Counted from the first letter of the stretch, positions 19,112 to 28,694 are shown. The stretch: 64,000 nucleotides of DNA from Jiangellales bacterium (GCA_030447955.1 JAUJNY010000006.1:42619-106618); one strand, 5' to 3'. Numbers and translations: made by a program. Notes: a model not told the origin generated them from the sequence alone.

Positions 19112-19990
19112 TCAGTCGACAAAGACGGCGAGCGGTCTGGCTCGGCCGTCGCTGTCCTGCACAAGGGCGAGCAGCGCGTTCCCAGGCCCGAAAACACCTA
19201 CCGGTCCGGCGCTCAGGCCGCTCGCCGGCAAGGGCACACCGTGGCCGACCCGCCGGGCGGTCGCAGCATCGACGTCCAGCCGGGGAAAGGCGGACGCCAC
19301 CGCAGCGGCGAGCGGCAGCATCACGAACTCGCCCGCCAACTCGTCCAGCGTTCGTGCCGCCGACAGGTCGTACGGCCCCACCCGGGTGCGGCGCAAGGCG
19401 ACGAGGTGGCCGCCGACGCCCAGTGCGCCACCGAGGTCGCGGGCGAGCGCGCGGACGTACGTGCCGGAGGAGCACTCGACCCGCACGTCGACGTCGAGCG
19501 CTGTCCCGTCCGCTCGTACGGCGACGACGTCGAAGGTCCGCACGACTACCGCTCGGGGCGCGAGCTGCACCTGCTCACCCGCCCGCACCCGGGCGTAGGC
19601 CCGTCGGCCGTCGACCTTGACTGCGGAGACCGCGCTCGGCACCTGCTGCAGCGGTCCGGTGAGCGCGGCTACCGACCGGTCGAGCATTGCCGCCGTCACA
19701 CCGGACGCGTCGGCGCGGGCCACCACCTCCCCCTCTGCGTCATCGGTCAGCGTCGCCACACCGAGCCGGACGGTGGCGTCGTACGCCTTGTCGGTGAGCG
19801 CCAGGTGCCCGAGCAGCCGAGTCGCCTTGCCCACACCGAGCACGAGTACGCCGGTCGCCATCGGGTCGAGCGTCCCGGCGTGACCGACCCGGCGAGTGCC
19901 GGTCAGACTGCGGACGCGCGCGACGACATCGTGGGAGGTCCAGCCCGCCGGCTTGTCGACGACGAGCAGCCCGTCGCGCGCGCCGGTCAC
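19112..19990 (-). CDS. truB: tRNA pseudouridine(55) synthase
   Basis: Makes pseudouridine-55 in the T loop of tRNAs. 292 residues: LLVVDKPAGWTSHDVVARVR, then RVGHAGTLDPMATGVLVLGV with catalytic D42. KAYDATVRLGVATLTDDAEG and ECSSGTYVRALARDLGGAL are also family-typical. A C-terminal PUA-like extension follows. Part of the rbfA-truB-ribF order, but separated from rbfA by an accessory insert of about 3 kb. Confidence 0.97.
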   Translation of the reverse strand: MTGARDGLLVVDKPAGWTSHDVVARVRSLTGTRRVGHAGTLDPMATGVLVLGVGKATRLLGHLALTDKAYDATVRLGVATLTDDAEGEVVARADASGVTAAMLDRSVAALTGPLQQVPSAVSAVKVDGRRAYARVRAGEQVQLAPRAVVVRTFDVVAVRADGTALDVDVRVECSSGTYVRALARDLGGALGVGGHLVALRRTRVGPYDLSAARTLDELAGEFVMLPLAAAVASAFPRLDVDAATARRVGHGVPLPASGLSAGPVGVFGPGNALLALVQDSDGRARPLAVFVD

Positions 19991-20051
19991 CTCGCCAGCT
20001 CCTCCACGTCCATAGCCCTTGCGCCACGGATCGTCCCACGATGGGGTCGGC

Positions 20052-20438
20052 TCAGCGGATGACCTCGACGCTGACGCCCTCCAACGTCAGCTCGGCCCAC
20101 ACGTGCTCGGCGGTTACCGCCGGTGCTGCGAGCCGCTTTGCCAAGGCGAGACAGCAGCGATCCGCCAGGGAGAGGCCGCGCACGCTTGTCGTGGGGTGCA
20201 GGTCCGCAGCCGCGGCTGCGTCCGCTTCGGTGAAGGCCTCCACGTGCACCCCGAGCGTCTGCAGCGCGCCCCCGATCGCCGCTGCGTCGGCGCCGTACTG
20301 AGCGAGCTTCCGCCGAACCTCGGACCAGTTCACCGCGGACACGGCAGCTCCACTCTCGACCAACACCGCCACGCGTGAGGCGCCCGGCTCCCGCTGCGTC
20401 AGGGCGAGCAGCGCCGAGGCGTCGAGAACCACACTCAC
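20052..20438 (-). CDS. VapC-like PIN-domain ribonuclease, apparently orphan
   Basis: 128 residues from GTG 20438. PIN-domain acidic residues are present: D6 (VVLDASALLALTQREPG), E40 (NWSEVRRKL) and D93 (GLSLADRCCLALAKRL). VapC toxins cut tRNA or rRNA and are normally preceded by a small antitoxin gene. Here the 76 bp upstream hold no antitoxin frame and then the divergent sigma factor begins, so a partner is missing or encoded elsewhere. Confidence 0.82.
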   Translation of the reverse strand: MSVVLDASALLALTQREPGASRVAVLVESGAAVSAVNWSEVRRKLAQYGADAAAIGGALQTLGVHVEAFTEADAAAAADLHPTTSVRGLSLADRCCLALAKRLAAPAVTAEHVWAELTLEGVSVEVIR

Positions 20439-20514
20439 CGGCGGCGGCTCAGTCTTGAGGCGGGTTGGAGGCGACGGTTGCAACGCGAAGGTGGCGGGTC
20501 TCGTTGCGACAGGC

Positions 20515-21015
20515 ATGAGGGATGGCGACGCGCAGGACTTCGCCGCTTTCGTACGTGAGCGTGGTGACGGGCTGTTGCGCTTCGCGCGTCGTCTCATCCC
20601 CGACGCCGGTGAAGCAGACGCGCTGCAGACCGCGCTGCTGCGGATGACGTCCCACTGGCCGAAAGACCGTCCGGAGGCGTACGTCCGAGCGGCGCTGGTG
20701 AACCTCGCGAAGGACCGCGCCCGGCGTCGGCACCTTGTCGCCGTACCCACGCAGGAGCTCTTCGACAGTGCAGAGATCAATGTCGACTACGCCGACGCAC
20801 TGGAAGCACAGGCCCGCCTTGACGCCGTCTTGGCCACTCTCCCGCCCCGGCAGCGCATCACGGTGGTTCTCCGCGTGCTCGAAGGGCTCAGCGAGGCCGA
20901 GACCGCGGTGACGATGGGCTGTTCACCAGGCACCGTCAAGAGCAATCTGGCGCGGGGCTTGGACAAAGCCCGTACGGCGCTGTCCGCCCGCACGAGTCCG
21001 GTCAAGGAGACCTGA
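20515..21015 (+). CDS. SigE-family RNA polymerase sigma factor
   Basis: 166 residues from ATG 20515. Region 2: DFAAFVRERGDGLLRFARRL, then ADALQTALLRMTSHWPKDRP. Region 4: LATLPPRQRITVVLRVLEGL, SEAETAVTMGCSPGTVKSNL. Same small two-domain group as the factor at 1930-2460. The stop overlaps the ATG of the next gene (TGATG) and an AAGGAGA ribosome site lies inside its last codons, so the pair is tightly co-expressed. Confidence 0.87.
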   Translation: MRDGDAQDFAAFVRERGDGLLRFARRLIPDAGEADALQTALLRMTSHWPKDRPEAYVRAALVNLAKDRARRRHLVAVPTQELFDSAEINVDYADALEAQARLDAVLATLPPRQRITVVLRVLEGLSEAETAVTMGCSPGTVKSNLARGLDKARTALSARTSPVKET

Positions 21016-21758
21016 TGGTTGAGAAGTTGATGTCGCGTACCGAAGCGGCCGAGCGTCTCGGCGTCCTGTCCGAAGCAGCTGCCCCGGCTGTCCGCGCCCC
21101 GGAAGACCTGGCCGAGTCGGTGCTGAGTCGGGCCCGCCGCCGCACAGGCGTACGACGTGCCGCCTGGGGGCTAGGAGCAGGGTTGACCGTGCTCGCGTCC
21201 GTGGCCGCGTTCAACGTGGGTCAGGGTGACTACTTCATGGTGACGCAGCCGAGCGCGGCGATGGCCCCGACCGTAGCGATTCAGGAGCGGGTGGTGTTCA
21301 GCAAGGCGGCGACGCCGCAGCGCGGAGACGTCATCACTGCGCACGTGTCCGACGACGGCTCGGAGTTCGACCTCATCAGCCGGGTTGTGGCGGAAGCAGG
21401 CGACACGGTGTCCTGTCCCGCCGATGCGGACGGCCGCTGCGACGCCGTCCTCGTCAATGGTGCTCCCGTCGCCGACCCATACCTTCAAGCGCTCGACACG
21501 CCTCCATTCCCGCGCACCACTGTCCCCGACGACGCGGTCTTCGTGTTGGGCGACGCCCGTGACATCGCCAACGACTCGCGGCTCATCGGGCCCGTGCCGC
21601 TCGACGCCATCGAAGGAGTAGCCGTCGAAATCGTGGACGGTGAAGGGGACCATCGCTCAGTCCCCGGCGCACCCCAACGCTTGGCCCCAGATGACGGCCA
21701 GATTGTCGACCCCGCCGATCAAGTACCTCCCGCCGAGACCGACCCAGTACAACCGTGA
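21015..21758 (+). CDS. Signal-peptidase-I-like membrane protein lacking the Ser/Lys dyad
   Basis: 247 residues: a 48-residue cytoplasmic segment, one helix (about 50-69, AWGLGAGLTVLASVAAFNVG) and an outside S26-like fold. Box B reads QPSAAMAPTV (79-87 region), where the family has S-x-S-M-x-P-T, so the nucleophile serine is A82. Box D reads DLISRVVAEAGDTV, where the general-base lysine position is S122. Box E, GDARDIANDSRLIGPVPLDA (179-198), is well kept. It should therefore bind but not cleave. Translational coupling to a sigma gene suggests an anti-sigma or sensor role (inferred). Confidence 0.78.
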   Translation: MVEKLMSRTEAAERLGVLSEAAAPAVRAPEDLAESVLSRARRRTGVRRAAWGLGAGLTVLASVAAFNVGQGDYFMVTQPSAAMAPTVAIQERVVFSKAATPQRGDVITAHVSDDGSEFDLISRVVAEAGDTVSCPADADGRCDAVLVNGAPVADPYLQALDTPPFPRTTVPDDAVFVLGDARDIANDSRLIGPVPLDAIEGVAVEIVDGEGDHRSVPGAPQRLAPDDGQIVDPADQVPPAETDPVQP

Positions 21759-21780
21759 TTGGCGCCCGCCACACTCGGCC

Positions 21781-22419
21781 CTAGTTCGCGAAGTCGATCC
21801 GCATCACCACACGCCGCGGGCTGGGGTGGCTCACCTCGGTGAAGCCGGCGTCGGCGAAGACCTGGCGACTTCCGACATGAAGCTCACCCCAGGTGATCTC
21901 CTGGCCCGGGAGGGCGATCATCGGGTACGCCTCCAGCGCCCGGGCGCCCTTTTCGCGGGCGAAGTTGACCGTGGCGGCGGCCAGCGCGTAGGTGATCCCA
22001 CGCTTGCGGTACCCCTTACGGGTTACGAAGCAGGTGACGGCCCAGACGCTGTCGTCCGCCTTGTCCTCCTGGCGGCCGCTCCACGCGGTCCGGGTCCGCA
22101 GCAGGCGGGGATAGGCCGTGCGTGGTTCGACCGCCACCCAGCCGACCGGGTCCTTGTCGAGGTACGCCACGAGTCCCGTGGTGGTACGGGCTCGCGGGTT
22201 GTCGCAGTGGGTCTGCTCGCGGAGAGCGTTCTGCCGTTCTCGGTCGCTCATGGAACTCCAGTGGCAGTCCCGGGTCTTGAAGCGCTGGCAGTAGCACTTG
22301 CTGGGGTAGTCAGCGGTGCCGAAGATCGTCTGCAGGTCTGCCCAAGAGGCCTTGTTCGCGGGGACGATGGTCAGCTGTGCGGCCGTGATCGGCTCCCGCG
22401 TCGGTGTGTTGGTCGTCAT
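21781..22419 (-). CDS. GNAT family N-acetyltransferase with C-Y-C-Q-R motif
   Basis: 212 residues from ATG 22419, with GAGGAT upstream. Contains DYPSKCYCQRFKTRDCHWSS, typical of a GNAT subfamily with clustered cysteines near the N-terminus. The acetyl-CoA loop is VTRKGYRKRGITYALAAATV, and a C-terminal VFADAGFTEVSHPSPRRVVM follows. Substrate unknown. Convergent with the signal-peptidase-like gene. Confidence 0.85.
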   Translation of the reverse strand: MTTNTPTREPITAAQLTIVPANKASWADLQTIFGTADYPSKCYCQRFKTRDCHWSSMSDRERQNALREQTHCDNPRARTTTGLVAYLDKDPVGWVAVEPRTAYPRLLRTRTAWSGRQEDKADDSVWAVTCFVTRKGYRKRGITYALAAATVNFAREKGARALEAYPMIALPGQEITWGELHVGSRQVFADAGFTEVSHPSPRRVVMRIDFAN

Positions 22420-22532
22420 TTGGATCCTCTCCGACAAGCCCATCGACCGACTCCCGGATGAGGTCGGCAGCTGGAGGCCGGCGCAGGAGTGCGTCGCTGT
22501 CACTGTCCATGGGTTGCGCGTTAACTTCGGTT

Positions 22533-22551
22533 CCGGACGATCTGAGTCCGG
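22533..22551 (-). terminator. Possible terminator after the VOC gene
   Basis: CCGGAC / GTCCGG, a 6-bp stem with a 7-nt loop, about 60 bp downstream of the VOC-protein stop on the minus strand. No U-tract. Confidence 0.3.
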
Positions 22552-22611
22552 GATGGAACGACCGCCGAGCTCAACCGGACTCGCGGCAGATTACGGATGG
22601 CCGGCGCACCG

Positions 22612-23025
22612 TTACGCCACAAAGATGCAGAACGGGTGCCCCGATGGATCCACGAACACGTACAGCGGCTCGTCCGGGTCATCACTCCGGTCGAGACGCA
22701 GTTCTGCACCCAGGGCCTCCGCTCGCTCACGCTGCCTGTTCAACTCGGCCGCGCTCGAGACGGTGAAATCCACGTGCAACTGCATCGGCACATCGTGCTG
22801 GGGCCACGTTGTCCGTTCTAGGTGTTCGACCTGCTGAAAAGCGAGTTTTCGCACGCCGGCGGAGTCCACGAGCACAAGCCAATCCGCGTCGTCGGACGCC
22901 TTGTCCGCGGGCGGTTCGTCACCGGGTCGGTACCGCAGCCCGAGCAACTGCCGGTAGAACTCGGCTAGCTCTCGTGGTCTCGTGGTGTCGAGAACGGTGT
23001 GCAGCAACTGGGGGTACTCGGCCAT
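22612..23025 (-). CDS. VOC (glyoxalase-fold) family protein
   Basis: 137 residues with the two beta-alpha-beta-beta-beta modules of the vicinal-oxygen-chelate fold: LHTVLDTTRPRELAEFYRQL with LGLRYRPGDE, then PMQLHVDFTVSSAAELNRQR and PLYVFVDPSGHPFCIFVA. Metal-ligand-type positions are H9, H84 and the C-terminal acidic/His segment. Specific substrate unknown; some relatives are resistance or lyase enzymes. Confidence 0.85.
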   Translation of the reverse strand: MAEYPQLLHTVLDTTRPRELAEFYRQLLGLRYRPGDEPPADKASDDADWLVLVDSAGVRKLAFQQVEHLERTTWPQHDVPMQLHVDFTVSSAAELNRQRERAEALGAELRLDRSDDPDEPLYVFVDPSGHPFCIFVA

Positions 23026-23067
23026 GCCCGCTCCTTCGGTGCGCGTGGTCCGTGGGACTCTCGGCGA

Positions 23068-23085
23068 TGTCGCGTTTACGCGACA
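23068..23085 (-). terminator. Terminator downstream of rbfA
   Basis: Perfect TGTCGCG-TTTA-CGCGACA hairpin 12 bp after the rbfA stop on the minus strand, at the end of the rimP-nusA-ylxR-infB-DUF503-rbfA run. Confidence 0.6.
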
Positions 23086-23097
23086 GCCGCAGCGGCG

Positions 23098-23541
23098 TCA
23101 GCCCGCGGGCTCCGCCTCGTCGTCAGGCTCCAGCCGATAGGGGTCCGGGTCGCCGGCGTACGCGGCCGAGGCCGCGCTCGCGGCCACCGCCGCGTCGCGC
23201 TCCCTGGCCTCCCGCAGCAGCTCGTCCAGGTGCTGGGCGTTGTCGGGCACGGCGTCGGCGACAAAGGCGAGCGAAGGCGTGTACCGCACGCCCGTCTGCC
23301 GCCCCACCTCGGTGCGCAGCATGCCCTTGACACTGTCAAGCGCCGCAGCGGTGGCGGCGCGCGCCGCGTCGTCCCCGTACACGGTGTAGAAGACGGTCGC
23401 CTCCCGCAGGTCGCCGGTCACCCGCGCGTCGGTGATCGTCAGGAAGCCCAGCCGCGGGTCCTTGACCCGATGCTCGAGGGTCTCTGCGACCACCACGCGG
23501 ACACGGTCGGCGAGCTTGCGGGCCCGGGCCCGGTCGGACAT
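23098..23541 (-). CDS. rbfA: Ribosome-binding factor A
   Basis: 147 residues; binds the 30S subunit during 16S rRNA maturation. MSDRARARKLADRVRVVVAE, TLEHRVKDPRLGFLTITDAR and VTGDLREATVFYTVYGDD are the KH-like core. A conserved RYTPSLAFVADAVPDNAQHL closes it, and a 30-residue acidic/Ala tail follows. Starts 19 bp after the DUF503 gene. Confidence 0.97.
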   Translation of the reverse strand: MSDRARARKLADRVRVVVAETLEHRVKDPRLGFLTITDARVTGDLREATVFYTVYGDDAARAATAAALDSVKGMLRTEVGRQTGVRYTPSLAFVADAVPDNAQHLDELLREARERDAAVAASAASAAYAGDPDPYRLEPDDEAEPAG

Positions 23542-23560
23542 GGCGTCCTCCTCGTCCTCA

Positions 23561-23854
23561 TTAGTCGTCCGGGGTGTGCAGCCGGCGGCGGGTGGACAGC
23601 AGCTCGACCTCCGGCCGGGCGGCGACCAGGCGCTCGACCGCGTCGAGCACCTCGCCGCAATGACCGGCGTCGGCGGCCACGACCGCCACCCCAACCTGCG
23701 CGCGGCGGTGCAGGTCGAGGTGCCCGACCTCAGCTGCCGCCACCGCATAGCGCCGCTGCAGCTCGGCGACGATCGGCCGGACCACAGAACGCTTCTGCTT
23801 GAGCGAGCGCACGTCGCCGAGCAGCAGGTCGAGGCTCAGCGTCCCGGTGAACAC
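23561..23854 (-). CDS. DUF503 family protein (YlxP-like)
   Basis: 97 residues: MFTGTLSLDLLLGDVRSLKQ, KRSVVRPIVAELQRRYAVAA and HRRAQVGVAVVAADAGHCGE. A small alpha/beta protein that almost always lies between infB and rbfA, as here, and is thought to act in ribosome assembly or translation. Biochemical function unsettled. Confidence 0.92.
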   Translation of the reverse strand: MFTGTLSLDLLLGDVRSLKQKRSVVRPIVAELQRRYAVAAAEVGHLDLHRRAQVGVAVVAADAGHCGEVLDAVERLVAARPEVELLSTRRRLHTPDD

Positions 23855-23886
23855 GTCCCTCCGTCAGTTCCGATGAGACCCGCGGG

Positions 23887-26755
23887 TCAGGCTCGCGGGA
23901 TCTCTCGGGTGTCGAAGGTCTCGATGACGTCATCGACCTTGATGTCGTTGTACGAGCCGAGGCCGATGCCGCACTCGAAGCCCTCGCGGACCTCGGTCGC
24001 GTCCTCCTTGAAGCGCCGCAGCGACTCGATGCCGAGGTTGTCGGCGACGACCACGCCGTCACGGACCAGGCGTGCCCTGCCGTTGCGCCGGATCGTGCCG
24101 GAGGTCACCAGGCACCCGGCGATGTTGCCGACCTTGCTGGAACGGAACACCTCGCGGATCTCGGCGGTGCCGAGCTGCACTTCCTCGAACTCGGGCTTGA
24201 GCATGCCCTTGAGGGCGGCCTCGACCTCGTCGATCGCCTGGTAGATCACCGGGTAGTAGCGCACGTCGACGCCCTCGCGCTCGGCCAGCTCACGGGCCTG
24301 GCCCTCGGGCCGGACGTTGAAGCCGATGACGACCGCGTCCGAGGCGACGGCGAGCATGATGTTGTTCTTGGTGATCGCGCCGACGCCACGGTCGATGACC
24401 CGAAGGACACCTCCTCGCCCACGTCGATCTTGAGCAGCGCGTCCTCGAGCGCCTCGACCGAGCCAGCGACGTCGCCCTTGAGGATGAGGTTGAGCGTCTC
24501 GACCCTGCTCTGCTCCAGCCAGCCCTCCAGCGTGACCCGCTTGCGGGCCTTGGCCAGCGCTGCGTTGCGCTCCATCGCCTCGCGCTTCTCGGCGATCTGG
24601 CGGGCGGTGCGGTCGTCGTCGGTGGCAAGGAACTTGTCGCCGGCGCCCGGCACGCTGGTGAACCCGAGTACCTGGACCGGCCGGGACGGACCCGCCTGGG
24701 CGACCAGGCCACCGTGCTCGTCGAGCATCGCGCGGACGCGCCCGTACGCCTGCCCGGCGACGATCGCCTCACCCACCCGCAACGTGCCGCTGCACGAGCA
24801 CGGTCGCGACCGGCCCCGGCCGCGGTCGAGGTGGGCCTCGATCGCGAGTCCGCGAGCGGCCATGCTGGCGTTGGCGCGCAGCTCGAGGGCGGCATCGGCG
24901 GTGAGCAGCACGGCCTCCAGCAGCTGGTCGATGCCCTTGCGCTGGAGCGCGGAGATGTCGACGAACATCGCCTCACCGCCGTACTCCTCCGCCACCAGCC
25001 CGTACTCGGTGAGCTGCTGGCGGATCTTGGCCGGGTTGGCGCCTTCCTTGTCGACCTTGTTGACGGCGACGACGATCGGGACACCGGCCGCCTGGGCGTG
25101 GTTGAGCGCCTCGACCGTCTGCGGCATCACCCCGTCATCGGCTGCCACGACGAGGATCGCGATATCGGTCGCCTGGGCCCGCGGGCACGCATGGCGGTGA
25201 ACGCCTCGTGGCCCGGGGTATCGATGAACGTGATGGCGCGGTCGACGCCCTCGTGCTGGACGTGCACCTGGTAGGCACCGATGTGCTGGGTGATGCCACC
25301 TGCCTCGCCGCCGACGACGTTGGTGTCGCGGACCGCGTCGAGCAGCTTGGTCTTGCCGTGGTCGACGTGACCCATGACCGTGACCACCGGCGGACGCGCC
25401 CGCGCCTCCCGTCGTCCTCGAAGTCGAAGTCGATGTCGAAGGACTCGAGCAGCTCGCGGTCCTCCTCCTCGGGGAGACGACCTGGAGCGCGTAGCCGAGC
25501 TCGTTGCCGAGCAGGGTGAACGTGTCCTCGTCGACCGACTGGGTGGCGGTCACCATCTCCCCGAGGCCGAAGAGCACCTGGACCAGGCCGGCCGGGTCGG
25601 CGCCGATGCGGTCGGCGAAGTCGGGACGGGTCGCGCCGCGCGCGCAGCCGTACGACGTCGCCGTTGCCGCGCGGGATCCGTACGCCTCCGACCGACGGGG
25701 CCTGCATGTTGTCGAACTCCTGGCGCTTTTGCCGCTTGCTCTTGCGACCCCGCCGGGCTGGACCACCCGGCCGCCCGAAGGCTCCCCAGTGCCCCCACGG
25801 CCGCGGGCACCGCCGCCACCGGGTCGACCGGGGAAGCCCCCTCGGCCCGCGGTGCTGCTCGGCGGACCGCCGGGCTGGGTAAAGCCGCCGCGGCCAGCGG
25901 CGCCACCGCGGGTGGGCGCACCACCCCGGCTCGGTGGCGCACCGCGGCTGGGCGCGCCGGGACGTCCGCCCGGGGCGGCCGCGGCGGCATCATGGCGGGG
26001 TTGGGCCGTGGCCCCGCCGGCCCACCTGAGCTGGGACCGGTCGGCCCACCCGGGCGGCCGGGCATGACGCCGGGGGCCGGCCGCTGCCCCGGCCGCGGCA
26101 TGCCGATAGAGCCGCCCGCGGAGTAGGGGTTGTTGCCGGGGCGGGGTGGGCGCGGCGCGCGGCCCATGCCGATCGGGTCGGTGCTGAACGGGTTGTTGCC
26201 CGGGCGGGGGCCGCCGGGACGCGGCGCAGCCGGGCGCGGGGCAGCCGGCGCTCCGGGCGCTGTCGGGCTGGTCCCCTCCGGTGCCGGCGACGGAGGCGCC
26301 GTGGCCGGGGGTGCGTCCGAGCGTGCCGCGGGCGCCGCTGGCTCCGCCGGTGCCGGCGAGGGACGGCCGGGCGGAGGCGGCGCCGAGGGCGCGGTCGGCA
26401 GCGTCCGCGGTGGTGTGGCCGGCGCCGACGGTGGGGCCGGGACGTTGGGACGCACTGGGGCACTGGGCGACGCGGGGGTGGGCAGCACGGCGCCATTGCT
26501 TGGGGCGGTCCCGGCAGGCGATCGGCCCGCAGGTGCCGCCACCGCTGGTGCGGGCGACGGGGGGGACGCCGGCGTGGGCGCGGCGCCGTTAGCGGGTACG
26601 GAGTCGAAGGACTCCCTCAGCTTGCGGACGACCGGCGCCTCGATGGTCGACGACGCCGAACGGACGAACTCGCCGAGCTCGCCGAGCTTGGCCATCACGG
26701 CCTTGCTCTCGACTCCCAGCTCCTTGGCGAGCTCGTAGACCCGGACCTTTGCCAC
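23887..26755 (-). CDS. infB: Translation initiation factor IF-2 (about nine frame breaks in this sequence)
   Basis: GTPase that places initiator tRNA on the 30S subunit. Start GTG 26755 with AAGGAGA upstream. N-terminal IF2_[21 protein letters not shown]; then a long Pro/Ala- and Gly/Arg-rich linker. G domain: [18 protein letters not shown] (25387 down), [17 protein letters not shown] and NKVD. C-terminal domains end [16 protein letters not shown]. The reading frame breaks near 25968, 25790, 25642, 25476, 25405, 25182, 24830, 24795 and 24405. Where the expected frame is clear, the breaks fit lost G/C bases. The gene is essential, so these are probably sequence errors rather than decay. Confidence 0.9.
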
Positions 26756-26877
26756 TTCTCTCCTTCGGCGGTCCGGACCCGGGGCGGGCGCAGACCGGCT
26801 AGCGCTTGGACATACTCATGCCTGAGTGCTCATCGAGCGACCATCTGTGATCGTCCCGCCTTCTTGTCGGTCGTTGT

Positions 26878-27168
26878 TCACGTATCGCCGTAGCGCGGAG
26901 GTGTCGATGGACCGGCCAGGCGCAGGGCCCGGGGGAACGCACGACGCCGCTCGGCGAGGTCGAGACACGCTGGGTCAGGATGCAGATGAGCACCCCGGCC
27001 GGGCATCCGGCCGCGGAGGTCAGGGACGAGCGCCGCGGCGGAACCGTCGGTGCCCGTCACGACCGCCACGACACGCAGCAGGTCGGACTTCGCCGCCCGC
27101 ACCCGACACCCCACGCACGTACGAACGGGCGCAGGTGGCCGGGAGGTCGTCCGGCGATTCGGGATCAC
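26878..27168 (-). CDS. ylxR: YlxR (DUF448) family nucleic-acid-binding protein
   Basis: 96 residues from GTG 27168, whose GTGA overlaps the nusA stop. [20 protein letters not shown] near residue 14 and [20 protein letters not shown] are the family signatures, followed by [10 protein letters not shown]. YlxR sits between nusA and infB in most Gram-positive bacteria; it binds RNA, and a role with RNase P or in transcription has been proposed. Confidence 0.93.
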   Translation of the reverse strand: MIPNRRTTSRPPAPVRTCVGCRVRAAKSDLLRVVAVVTGTDGSAAALVPDLRGRMPGRGAHLHPDPACLDLAERRRAFPRALRLAGPSTPPRYGDT

Positions 27169-28215
27169 TCTACCCGCATCGCCGCCGGCGCGTCCCCGCC
27201 CACCGGGCCCGGCGGGCTCTCCCCAGTCACGGCCTCCGCTCCTCCTTCCGCCACCGCGGTGTCGGGGCGGATGTCGATGCGCCAGCCGGTCAGCCGGGCG
27301 GCGAGCCGGGCATTCTGCCCTTCCTTGCCGATGGCCAGGGACAGCTGATAGTCGGGGACGACCACCCGCGCGGAGCGGGCCGCCAGGTCGACGACCTCGA
27401 CCGACGTGACCCGGGCGGGCGAGAGCGCGTGCCCGACGAACGCGGCGGGGTCCTCCGACCAGTCGACGATGTCGATCTTTTCGCCGTGCAGCTCGCTGAT
27501 CACGGCGCGTACGCGCGCGCCCATCGGCCCGATGCACGCACCCTTGGGGTTGAGCCCCGCCCGCGTCGTGCGTACGGCGATCTTGGTGCGGTGGCCGGCC
27601 TCCCGGGCGATCGCGACGATCTCGACCGAGCCGTCGGCGACCTCAGGCACCTCGAGGGCGAACAGCTTGCGCACCAGGTTGGGATGGCTGCGGGAGAGGG
27701 TCACCGAGGGCCGCGCAGCCCCTTGCGCACCTGGATCACGTAGCAGCGGATGCGGCTGCCGTGGACGTAGCGCTCCCCCGGCACCTGCTCGGGTGCGGGC
27801 AGGATCGCCTCCACCCGGCCGAGGTCGACCAGCACCGCCCGCGGATCGCGGCCCTGCTGGATGACGCCGGAGACGATGTCACCCTCCTTGCCGAGGAACT
27901 CCCCGAAAGTCGCCTCGTCCTCGGCCTGCCGCAGTCGCTGCAGGATCACCTGCTTGGCGGTGGTGGCGGCGATGCGACCGAAGCCGGTGGGCGTGTCCTC
28001 CCACTCCCGGACGACGGCACCGCTCTCGTCCAGCTCGCGCGCCCATACCGTGACGTGGCCGGACTTGCGGTCGAGCTGCACCCGGGCGCTCGGCTGGGCG
28101 CCTTCGCTGCGCTCGTACGCGACCAGCAGCGCCTGCTCGATCGCCTCGACGAGGAGGCCGAAGGAGATCTCCCGCTCCGCTCCAGGGCACGCAGCGCGGC
28201 CATGTCGATGTCCAC
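27165..28215 (-). CDS. nusA: Transcription termination/antitermination factor NusA (two frame breaks)
   Basis: Binds RNA polymerase and modulates pausing and termination. The start GTG 28215 reads [16 protein letters not shown] appears lost near 28183, after which [20 protein letters not shown] continues. The S1 domain reads [22 protein letters not shown] appears lost near 27707, after which [20 protein letters not shown] leads into the KH domains ([40 protein letters not shown]). About 350 residues when repaired, a normal length. Follows rimP and precedes ylxR. Confidence 0.92.
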
Positions 28216-28218
28216 GGC

Positions 28219-28694
28219 TCAGTCCTCCCCGACATCAGCGTCGCTGCGGCGGAACTCGACCTCGACGCTTGCTCGCGCCACATCCGCGTACGGCAGCTCG
28301 CTGCGCGCCCGTCGACGTCCAGCACCGCGGCGTCCTCACCCGCCTCGACGACCCGACCCGTGAGCGTGCGGCCATCGTGCAGCGCCGCCCGCACCAGCCG
28401 GCCGGTGTTGCGTCGCCAGTGCCGGGGCGCGGTGAGCGGACGGGTGACGCCCGGAGAGCTGACCTCCAGCGCGTACGGGGCGTCACCCAGCGTGTCCGCT
28501 GAGTCGAGGGCGGCGGACACGTCGGAGGACACGTCGGCGCACTCCTCGAGGCTGACCCCGCCGTCCTTGTCGACCACGACCTGGACCCGGCGGCGTCGGC
28601 CGGCGGGCGTTACGGCAAGGTCCTCGAGATCAAGGCCACGGGCGCGGACGACGGGGTCGACCACGTCGTGGAGGCGCTGCGCGACGTCGCTCAC
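28219..28694 (-). CDS. rimP: Ribosome maturation factor RimP (one frame break)
   Basis: Needed for 30S maturation. MSDVAQRLHDVVDPVVRARG, LDLEDLAVTPAGRRRRVQVV, VDKDGGVSLEECADVSSDVS and DAPYALEVSSPGVTRPLTAP are family motifs. Near 28309 a C seems lost: the frame shifts after LDVDGR, and the other frame continues SELPYADVARASVEVEFRRS to a TGA at 28219. About 158 residues when repaired. The nusA GTG starts 4 bp beyond this stop. Confidence 0.9.

Noticed and set aside
20449-20733. Frame upstream of the PIN gene as its antitoxin
   Set aside because: It overlaps the sigma-factor coding region on the opposite strand for most of its length and has no VapB, AbrB or RHH features.
25664-26738. Plus-strand frames across the infB linker
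   Set aside because: Gly/Pro/Ala-rich products come from the antisense of the repetitive IF-2 linker; no independent support.
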